Made by a program: the position numbers and the translations under genes. 33,262 nt of DNA from an uncultured Clostridia bacterium (GTDB lineage: Bacteria; Bacillota; Clostridia; Oscillospirales; Oscillospiraceae): positions 1-33,262 of the forward strand of contig CAMGRL010000020.1 of assembly GCA_946061515.1 (NCBI GenBank). Direction: 5' to 3'. The notes beneath the pieces were generated by a model, which made no database searches, was not told where the DNA came from, and saw only the letters and a program-made list of their open reading frames with translations. This document shows, one piece after another, positions 27,994 through 33,262 of the stretch; the stretch's first letter is position 1, and every line of letters begins with the position of its first letter.

Positions 27994-30325
27994 TTTGCCC
28001 TCCTATGCTGAATTGAATTTTCACATCTTCCGTCTGGGCCGTGCGGATAAGCAGGCTTCCCTGGCCGGTCTGGCCGGTGGTTTTCACATAGCAGCCGCAC
28101 ATGCCGCCCTCCGCCGTCACCGTTTCGGGGCCTACAAGGGCGATCTGCCCCTCGGCCCGCAGGCTCACCGGCAGTTGGGCGTAGATTGCCGGATTATTAT
28201 ACTCATCCAGCAGCCGGATCCGCACCGCCGCCATGTCGTAACGGTCGCCCTCGGTGAGAGTGGTCTGGCTGACTTTCACGTCAAGGTGCAGCGCCTTGCC
28301 CGGGCAGCAGGTTCGCTCCGCCACGGTGACGCCCTTTTTCTTTGCCGCAAAGCGCCAGCGGGTGGCCTCGCCGCCCCAGTTGCCCACATATTTGCCGTAG
28401 AGGTCCACGCCGTCCTGCATGCTCATCTTGTACCGGGCCATGGCCCAGAGCATCCGCAGCTTGTCGGAAAGGGGCATGTTGGCCAGGCCGTGCTTTCCCG
28501 CCGAGACCAGGCAGCGGCGCAGAAGCTCCGCCTTTTTCGGGTCGAAGCCCTCCTGGGTCTCCAGCAGACGGCCGATGGTATCGTCCACCGGGATGGGGCC
28601 GTGGGGCAGGCCCTTCCAGCCCCGGGGCCTGAAGGTGGTCACAAGGCAGTCGTTTTTGTACAGCACCACCTCGTCAGCGTTGGTGAAGAGCCAAGGACTG
28701 CCGATCTGGCCCGCCGGGTAGTCGCCGATGTCCATGGAGGAGCCTACCTCCAGTACAGGCGTCTCTTCGCCCTGGCTGGCGTAAAAGGCGGCGGCCAGCT
28801 TGGGGTTGCGGAAAGCGTCCATCACCCCGTGGTAGCACACCCGGTCCCCGGAGCCGAAGTCCCGGTGGGTGGGGTAGTCAAACATGCACCAGCCAAAGCA
28901 GCCCGCGTGCTCGCCGGAGGCCATGGCCGCGTCCTGTACCCGGGCGTGGCGCAGGGCCTGTTCCTGCCGCCGCTCCCAGGGGTCAAAGGGCTTGGTGGGG
29001 TACATGTGGCCGTTGCACTCGGAGATCAGCAGGGCCTTGCCCATATCCGGCGTGACCTTGTTCTTGGGCTTGGCCCCCGGATTGTCGCCGGTGTGGGAGA
29101 AGTCGTTATAGGCGTACACATCCTCCAGAAGATGGCTCTTTTCCAGATAGCGCACGCCGGTGGTGGGGCGGCTGGGGTCCAGCTCGTGGGCGATGGCGTT
29201 GGTGCGGCGGTAAAATTCGTCGTCGTCCAGGCTCTCGTTGATCCGCACGCCCCAGAGAATGACGCTGGGGTGGTTCCGGTACTGGAGCACCATCTCCCGG
29301 GTGTTTTCACAGGCCTGGTCCTTCCATTTTTCGTCCCCGATGTGCTGCCAGCCGGGGATCTCGGTGAACACCAGCAGGCCCTGGCGGTCGCACTCGTCGA
29401 TAAAATACTGGCTCTGGGGGTAGTGGGAGGTGCGGACGGCGTTGCACTGAAGCTCGTGCCGCAAAATCCGGGCGTCCTCCCGCTGCAAATGCTCCGGGGC
29501 GGCGTAGCCGATGGTGGGGTAACACTGGTGCCGGTTCAGGCCCCGGAGGAAGGTCTTTTTCCCGTTCAAATAAAAGCCGTCGGCCTTAAATTCAATGCTG
29601 CGAAAGCCGAAGCGCTCCTGCACGGAGTCGGTGACTGCGCCGTGCTCGTCCAGCAGCTCCGCCACGCAGGTGTAGAGCGTGGGGCTGTCACAGTCCCAAA
29701 GCCGGACTCCGGGCAGGTCCAGCGTGAATTCCGTGCCGCCTTCTGCCTCCGCGGCGGTGTTCCCCTCCGGGTCCAGGATCCGGACCCGGGCGGCGCGGCC
29801 CTCCGTGGTCAGCGCCACATGCACCCGGTCGGGGGCGGGGGTGGTGATGTAGATATCCTCGATATACTGCTGCTCCCGGACATCCAGCCAGACCTCCCGG
29901 TAAAGCCCGCCATAGGTCAGGTAGTCGATCACATGGCCAAAGGGCGGGATCTCCCCGTTCTCCCGGCAGTCCAGACGCACGGAGAGCAGATTATCGCCGC
30001 CGCAGCGGACCCGCTCCGTGATCTCCACCCGGAAAGCGGTATAGCCGCAGCGGTGGACGGCACATTCAACGCCGTTCAGGTACACCGTGGCGATATGGGC
30101 CGCCCCGTCAAAGCGGAGAAAGAGCCGTTTGCCCCGGTATTCCTCGGGGATGGTCAGCCTGCGCCGGTAGCCGCAGACCATCTCGTAATCCTCGGGCCCT
30201 GCGTAGTGCAAAGGTACTTCCTTTACTGTATGGGGCAGGCGGACGCCCTCCGCCTTGCCCAGCCCGGCTTGAAATTCCTCAGACCAACGGGGGGTGAATT
30301 CCCAGTTGTTGCAGATGCAGATCAT
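27971..30325 (-). CDS. Glycoside hydrolase family 2 (beta-galactosidase/beta-glucuronidase type)
   Basis: A 784-residue cytoplasmic enzyme. An N-terminal sugar-binding jelly roll (about 1-155, with YRRRLTIPEEYRGKRLFLRF and YGGLYREVWLDV) and an immunoglobulin-like domain lead to the catalytic barrel with FYLNGKKTFLRGLNRHQ. The acid/base is E364 (WGVRINESLD) and the nucleophile E436 (LLISECNGH). The region after about residue 560 is a C-terminal beta domain seen in larger GH2 proteins. AAGGAG lies 7 bases before ATG 30325; the ATG at 30382 lacks a site. Only one base separates it from the M28 gene stop, and it overlaps the GH36 gene. The choice between beta-galactosidase and beta-glucuronidase is open. 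Confidence 0.9.
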   Translation of the reverse strand: MICICNNWEFTPRWSEEFQAGLGKAEGVRLPHTVKEVPLHYAGPEDYEMVCGYRRRLTIPEEYRGKRLFLRFDGAAHIATVYLNGVECAVHRCGYTAFRVEITERVRCGGDNLLSVRLDCRENGEIPPFGHVIDYLTYGGLYREVWLDVREQQYIEDIYITTPAPDRVHVALTTEGRAARVRILDPEGNTAAEAEGGTEFTLDLPGVRLWDCDSPTLYTCVAELLDEHGAVTDSVQERFGFRSIEFKADGFYLNGKKTFLRGLNRHQCYPTIGYAAPEHLQREDARILRHELQCNAVRTSHYPQSQYFIDECDRQGLLVFTEIPGWQHIGDEKWKDQACENTREMVLQYRNHPSVILWGVRINESLDDDEFYRRTNAIAHELDPSRPTTGVRYLEKSHLLEDVYAYNDFSHTGDNPGAKPKNKVTPDMGKALLISECNGHMYPTKPFDPWERRQEQALRHARVQDAAMASGEHAGCFGWCMFDYPTHRDFGSGDRVCYHGVMDAFRNPKLAAAFYASQGEETPVLEVGSSMDIGDYPAGQIGSPWLFTNADEVVLYKNDCLVTTFRPRGWKGLPHGPIPVDDTIGRLLETQEGFDPKKAELLRRCLVSAGKHGLANMPLSDKLRMLWAMARYKMSMQDGVDLYGKYVGNWGGEATRWRFAAKKKGVTVAERTCCPGKALHLDVKVSQTTLTEGDRYDMAAVRIRLLDEYNNPAIYAQLPVSLRAEGQIALVGPETVTAEGGMCGCYVKTTGQTGQGSLLIRTAQTEDVKIQFSIGGQNETGIHH

Positions 30326-30326
30326 A

Positions 30327-31250
30327 TTAATCTCCTTCCGGTGTGGACAAAAAGTTGATCGTCCGTTCACAGAGATATTCAATGTTCCTCTCGTCGAAAA
30401 TCCTGTCCCGCCCGGTGTGGATACGGTCCAGATACAGCCCCAGCAGCGGCAGCTTTTTCATGGCCGCCACCGCCGCGCTCAGGGGGAAGCCCGCCTGGTC
30501 GGAGGGGTATATGGCCGAGGAGGACTTTTCCCTATGGACAGTCTTTTCTGCCGTGCTGGGAAAGGCCGCCTCCAGCCTGCCGCCGTATTTCTTCCGGGCG
30601 GCCTTGTTGAGCACTAAGAGAATGTGGTCCCCGTCGGACACGCAGTCAAAATTCAAAATCAGCTTGTCTTTCAGCTCTTTCTGGTGGAGCTTTCGGAAAA
30701 AGGCGGAGCCCAAAAGGCCGTTTTCCTCGTTGTCGAAGAAGACAAACAGCACCTTTTTCCGCAGCTCCTCCGGCATCCGCTCCATCAGCTCGCAGAGCGT
30801 GATGACGCCGGAGGTGTTGTCGTTGGCGGTGTGCTTGTTGGGAATACCGGCGAAAAACACCAGCACGATCAGGCCGATGATCAGAAGGAGCGATGCCCAG
30901 TAGTGGACGAAAAAGCTGTCCGTCACCAGGGCCAGCAGCAGATTGAAGCCGAAGGCGATGAGGAAAAAGGGGGTGCAGATCAAGAGACTGTACAGCACCG
31001 TGATCAGAATATTTTTCGGCATGATGAAGTTGGGGAAGGGCAGCACGGCGCAGGTATCGTAGTGGGCGGAGAGGATGAACTCCGCCGTCTCCAGGTCACC
31101 GGCCACTAAGTTGCGGTTGTGGATGATTTTGGACTCCTCCACCCGCAGCTCCGGAAAATGGGACTGCATGAGACGGATAAACGCGAGCTTCTGCTTTTTG
31201 GTCTTGCGCACCTGCCAGTCGGACAGGATTAGCTGAGAAAATGAGGTCAT
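30327..31250 (-). CDS. M28 family metallopeptidase with an inserted membrane hairpin
   Basis: A 307-residue protein with all expected di-zinc ligands of family M28: H63 and D65 (SAHYDT), D144 (TANDNTSG), E175-E176 (FFDNEENG), D202 (LNFDCVSDGD) and H278 (DRIHTG). The unusual feature is two membrane helices (about 79-105 and 118-134) inserted between the first and second ligand motifs, which would hold the catalytic face against the membrane. GGAG lies 6 bases before ATG 31250; the ATG at 31286 would overlap the preceding gene. It is embedded in an operon with glycosidases and acyltransferases. The substrate could be a peptide or an aminoacyl sugar. Confidence 0.87.
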   Translation of the reverse strand: MTSFSQLILSDWQVRKTKKQKLAFIRLMQSHFPELRVEESKIIHNRNLVAGDLETAEFILSAHYDTCAVLPFPNFIMPKNILITVLYSLLICTPFFLIAFGFNLLLALVTDSFFVHYWASLLLIIGLIVLVFFAGIPNKHTANDNTSGVITLCELMERMPEELRKKVLFVFFDNEENGLLGSAFFRKLHQKELKDKLILNFDCVSDGDHILLVLNKAARKKYGGRLEAAFPSTAEKTVHREKSSSAIYPSDQAGFPLSAAVAAMKKLPLLGLYLDRIHTGRDRIFDERNIEYLCERTINFLSTPEGD

Positions 31251-31261
31251 GGCAAGCTCCT

Positions 31262-31885
31262 TTACAGCGCTTCGATCAGGCGGCACAGCTCCTCGTTGAA
31301 GCGGCCCAGATGGACCCCGTCGATAAAGCGGTGGTTGATCTCCAGAGAAATGTGCAGCTGCTTTCTGCCGTTTACGTCGATGTATTTGCCCCAGGCGATG
31401 CGGGGGATGGCGTCGTCCGGGTCCAGATTCCGCTCGTTGGTCAGCCCGGTTACGTCCATCCAGGGCAGGCAGGAGAAATAAATCAGGTCATTGGTCTCCG
31501 CCGTGGGGTCAAAAAAGAAATGCTGGCTCTCGCTTTTGGCCTTTGCGGCCCGGCAGAAGTCGTCAAGGCTGCCCTCGCAAGGCACAAACACCATGCGGAA
31601 AAGCTCGCTGCCCTTCTCCAGGTCGGTGAAGCTGGGCTGGCGCTTGTCATAGATGCGCACTTTCCCGTCCTCGATGGTGTAGAGAAAGGCCTCCACCCGG
31701 TTCACAGCCTGGGTGCAGAGATACACCAGCGCGTAGTAAAAGGACAGCTCCCGCTCCTTGACGTAACGGTAGAGATTGGTCACATCCAGCGTGAAGGTGA
31801 CGCTGTAAAAGGGGTTGGAGATGGGGGAGAAGAAGTCATAGATCTCCCTGCGCGGCCAGGCGCTCATGTCGATGTCTCTGATCAT
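31262..31885 (-). CDS. Chloramphenicol-acetyltransferase-fold acyltransferase (CatA-like)
   Basis: A 207-residue member of the CAT family, with PISNPFYSVTFTLDVTNLY near the N-terminus, SFYYALVYLCTQAVN, and the active-site motif INHRFIDGVH. The catalytic H185 and structural D189 are present; the preceding His of the classical HHxxxDG is Asn. AGGAG lies 8 bases before ATG 31885; the frame continues upstream through the preceding gene without a site. It is 11 bases from the M28 gene and 16 bases from the AAC(6')-like gene, so it belongs to the same operon. Many CatA-like proteins in Clostridia do not confer chloramphenicol resistance; the true substrate is unknown. Confidence 0.85.
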   Translation of the reverse strand: MIRDIDMSAWPRREIYDFFSPISNPFYSVTFTLDVTNLYRYVKERELSFYYALVYLCTQAVNRVEAFLYTIEDGKVRIYDKRQPSFTDLEKGSELFRMVFVPCEGSLDDFCRAAKAKSESQHFFFDPTAETNDLIYFSCLPWMDVTGLTNERNLDPDDAIPRIAWGKYIDVNGRKQLHISLEINHRFIDGVHLGRFNEELCRLIEAL

Positions 31886-31901
31886 GGGGTGCTCCTTTGA
31901 T

Positions 31902-32354
31902 TTACAGTTTTTTGGTAAAGCAGATGATCCGGTTTGCCTCGTCAAAACCGGCGGCAAGATGAAAACGCAAGCTCTGCGTATTGTCAATCTCACAGTCGCT
32001 GGCAAACTCCCGGCAGCCCTGCTGCCGCGCCCAGGCTTCACAGGCGGAGAGAAGCCCGGCGGCAACGCCTTTGCGCCGGCGTTCTTCCAGCACATAGATG
32101 CCCTCCAGATAGCCCACAGGGCTGCTGCAGGTGCCCTCCACATAGTCATGCCGGAGAGCGCACTGGGCAAAGCCCACGGCCAGCTCGCCCGCCCGTGCCA
32201 GAAAGAACGCCGCCTTGTTTTCCGCCATGAGCAGGGCAAATTCCTGCGTCAGCTCATCCTCCCTGTGCCCTGGCCAGAGCAGTACGCCCAAACTTGCGAG
32301 AATATGCAGATCGTCCGACCCGGCCCTTTCAATTCGCAGCGCCTCATTATCCAT
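31902..32354 (-). CDS. GNAT acetyltransferase of the aminoglycoside 6'-N type
   Basis: A 150-residue GNAT protein. The segment RHDYVEGTCSSPVGYLEGIY followed by V-L-E (about 68-90) and the acetyl-CoA loop ERRRKGVAAGLL (91-102), then CREFASDCEIDNTQSLRFH and the GF.E..…CFTKKL ending, closely follow AAC(6')-I enzymes such as those of Acinetobacter. The opening, with VLLWPGHREDE, also fits. The match makes aminoglycoside acetylation plausible, but anaerobes are intrinsically resistant, so the natural substrate may be another amine. It is the first gene of a minus-strand operon with its own promoter. GGGGGG lies before ATG 32354. Confidence 0.87.
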   Translation of the reverse strand: MDNEALRIERAGSDDLHILASLGVLLWPGHREDELTQEFALLMAENKAAFFLARAGELAVGFAQCALRHDYVEGTCSSPVGYLEGIYVLEERRRKGVAAGLLSACEAWARQQGCREFASDCEIDNTQSLRFHLAAGFDEANRIICFTKKL

Positions 32355-32395
32355 GTCTGTATACCCCCCGAAAAACTTTGGCTGTATTTACGGCC

Positions 32396-32424
32396 ATTTT
32401 ACCATAGGCGCTGCTTTTCCGCAA
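32396..32424 (-). promoter_or_regulatory. Promoter of the AAC(6')/CAT/M28/GH2/GH36 operon
   Basis: On the minus strand TTGCGG (32424-32419), 17 bases and TAAAAT (32401-32396) lie 41 bases before the first ATG. No promoter-like sequence is evident between the later genes. Confidence 0.75.
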
Positions 32425-32488
32425 TCTCCTCGCTCTGATGGAAGCGGCGTTTTTTCAGGCCGGGGAGAAAACCGCAACAGCCTGTTGC

Positions 32489-32517
32489 TTGGTTTTCCGG
32501 GGCAGGGATGGTATAAT
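32489..32517 (+). promoter_or_regulatory. Promoter of the XRE/zinc-ribbon gene
   Basis: TTGGTT (32489-32494), 17 bases and TATAAT (32512-32517). The predicted start falls near 32524, leaving a leader of only about 15 bases that consists mostly of the ribosome binding site. Confidence 0.75.
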
Positions 32518-32538
32518 CTCCGTGAGGTGGTGATCCAT

Positions 32539-32988
32539 ATGGAAACAAAGGATATCATAAAGGAACTTCGAACCCGGAAAGGCTATTCTCAGGACGAGCT
32601 GGCGGAGAAGATCCATGTCACCCGGCAGGCGGTATCCCGCTGGGAAACCGGCGAGACCCTGCCGAATACGGAGACGCTGAAATTGCTGTCACGGCTGTTT
32701 GACGTGTCCATCAATACCCTTTTGGGCTCTCCCCGGAAGCTGATCTGCCAATGCTGCGGTATGCCCCTGGATGATTCCACGACCAGCAGAGAGCCGGACG
32801 GTACGTTCAATGAGGAGTATTGTAAATGGTGCTATGCCGGCGGGAAGTTTGTGTACAGCGATCTGAAGGAGCTGACGGATTTTCTCGTTGGGCATATGGC
32901 CAATGAAAACTGGCCGCCGGAGCAGGCGCGGGCTTATTTTGAAGTGCAGCTGCCAAAGCTTCATTATTGGCAGCAGAGGGAGAAATGA
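32539..32988 (+). CDS. XRE regulator with C-terminal zinc ribbon
   Basis: A 149-residue protein. An XRE helix-turn-helix (METKDIIKELRTRKGYSQDE, HVTRQAVSRWETGETLP) is followed by a putative zinc-ribbon domain with ICQCCGMPL (about 73-81) and EEYCKWCYAGGKFVYSDL (about 92-109). The Cys pairs fit the family of putative zinc-ribbon proteins often found alone or fused to XRE or MerR domains in gut Firmicutes. GAGGTGGTGAT precedes ATG 32539; the frame is open upstream to 32215 but crosses the promoter. The zinc ribbon might sense metal or redox state. Confidence 0.87.
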   Translation: METKDIIKELRTRKGYSQDELAEKIHVTRQAVSRWETGETLPNTETLKLLSRLFDVSINTLLGSPRKLICQCCGMPLDDSTTSREPDGTFNEEYCKWCYAGGKFVYSDLKELTDFLVGHMANENWPPEQARAYFEVQLPKLHYWQQREK

Positions 32989-33000
32989 GCGGCTGCTCCG

Positions 33001-33051
33001 AAATCCGCTTATAAAAAAACAGCCGCCATAGGCGGGCTGAAGCGGATTTTT
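33001..33051 (+). terminator. Terminator of the XRE/zinc-ribbon gene (nested hairpins)
   Basis: AAATCCGCTT (33001-33010) pairs with AAGCGGATTT (33040-33049), enclosing a CAGCCGCC-ATA-GGCGGGCTG hairpin (33020-33039). A TTTTT run ends at 33051. The stop codon is 12 bases upstream. Confidence 0.78.
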
Positions 33052-33062
33052 ACAACGAAGAA

Positions 33063-33188
33063 GGGATTCGCTTGCATTCTCTTTTCGCCAATGCGAAAAG
33101 AGAATAAATGTGTTCGCCAGTGTTTGCACTGGCTCACAAAAGCCCCGCCGGGGCTTTCGGACATAATTCGAATCCCATCTCTCCGCCA
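33063..33188. repeat. Structured intergenic element with a tRNA-Ser-like 3' end
   Basis: GGGATTCG (33063-33070) can pair with CGAATCCC (33169-33176), closing a junction of three perfect hairpins: ATTCTCTTTTCGC-CAAT-GCGAAAAGAGAAT (33076-33105), GCCAGTG-TTTG-CACTGGC (33116-33133) and AAAGCCCC-GCC-GGGGCTTT (33139-33157). The right end (33167-33188) begins TTCGAATCCC and ends CTCCGCCA, like the TpsiC loop, acceptor strand and CCA of a bacterial tRNA-Ser. There is no matching tRNA 5' half, so it is not a tRNA gene. No convincing reading frame crosses it. Confidence 0.6.
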
Positions 33189-33262
33189 CAAAAAAATCCC
33201 GCCAACAGGCCAATGTCAGTAAGTTAAGCAGACGAATCCTCCTACCGTCAAGAAAGAGATGG
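33189..33262. other. Right edge, no gene recognised
   Basis: The last 74 bases start with an A run (AAAAAAATCCCGCC) and show no ribosome binding site, hairpin or reading frame I can support. Confidence 0.5.

Noticed and set aside
27941-30358. An 805-codon plus-strand open frame opposite the GH2 gene.
   Set aside because: It is a shadow of the GH2 coding sequence, which has full catalytic motifs and a ribosome binding site; the plus-strand translation has no recognisable domain.
31262-32239. A longer version of the CAT-fold protein (325 residues).
   Set aside because: The extension overlaps the AAC(6')-like gene in another frame and has no ribosome binding site, whereas ATG 31885 has AGGAG 8 bases before it and gives the normal family length.
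33063-33188. A tRNA-Ser gene at the right edge.
   Set aside because: Only the 3' part (TpsiC loop, acceptor strand, CCA) matches. There is no GGAGAG-type 5' acceptor strand, no anticodon arm, and the T stem cannot form; the ATCCC pairs with a distant GGGAT instead.

Overview
The window looks like chromosomal DNA of a spore-forming, GC-rich member of the Clostridia, most like the gut Oscillospiraceae (Flavonifractor, Intestinimonas or Dysosmobacter type). The grounds are a full-length Spo0A with clustered 0A boxes, RNase Y, a DegV protein, strong AGGAGG ribosome binding sites, TTGACA/TATAAT promoters, ECF sigma/anti-sigma pairs, and short GC-rich intergenic repeats of a kind I associate with that family. 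The placement is inferred from gene content, not from a search.

Layout. 1-1110: 3' end of RNase Y and its terminator. 1111-1790: a repeat-only stretch. 1789-3275: an ECF sigma factor and a coupled membrane anti-sigma-like protein. 3439-4622 (minus): a vitamin B12 uptake cassette with promoter, cobalamin riboswitch, anchored transcobalamin-C-like protein and ECF-transporter S component. 4624-8912 (minus): an envelope operon of a serine hydrolase carrying a GGADGPT motif, a phosphodiester glycosidase and an Lgt-like membrane protein. 9019-11542: PgsA, two small XRE regulators, a small zinc-ribbon-like protein, a four-helix membrane protein and a SleB-type hydrolase. 11758-13091: sn-glycerol-1-phosphate dehydrogenase. 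13100-13320: a second repeat cluster. 13362-15052 (minus): Spo0A and a barnase-like lipoprotein RNase. 15114-20350: a lipoprotein followed by a MacB/FtsX-type ABC transporter whose permease has a very long extracytoplasmic coiled coil. 20366-22040 (minus): a second ECF sigma/anti-sigma pair. 22150-24081 (minus): a YtrA-type GntR regulator with an ABC-2 transporter. 24267-25290: DegV. 25289-32424 (minus): an AAC(6')-like acetyltransferase, a CAT-fold acyltransferase, a membrane M28 peptidase, a GH2 and a GH36 glycosidase, then a separately promoted XRE-TPR regulator. 32489-33262: an XRE/zinc-ribbon regulator and a folded element ending in a tRNA-Ser-like 3' end.

Much of the window concerns the cell envelope and its sensing: two ECF modules, phospholipid head-group synthesis (PgsA), a glycerol-1-phosphate source, lipoproteins, an Lgt paralogue with altered catalytic positions, cell-wall hydrolases and stress-type ABC exporters. 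The least familiar parts are the serine hydrolase / phosphodiester glycosidase / Lgt-like operon, the B12 cassette with a readable translational switch, the palindromic repeat pairs, and the structured element at the right edge. No prophage, CRISPR array, insertion sequence or complete tRNA or rRNA gene was seen.
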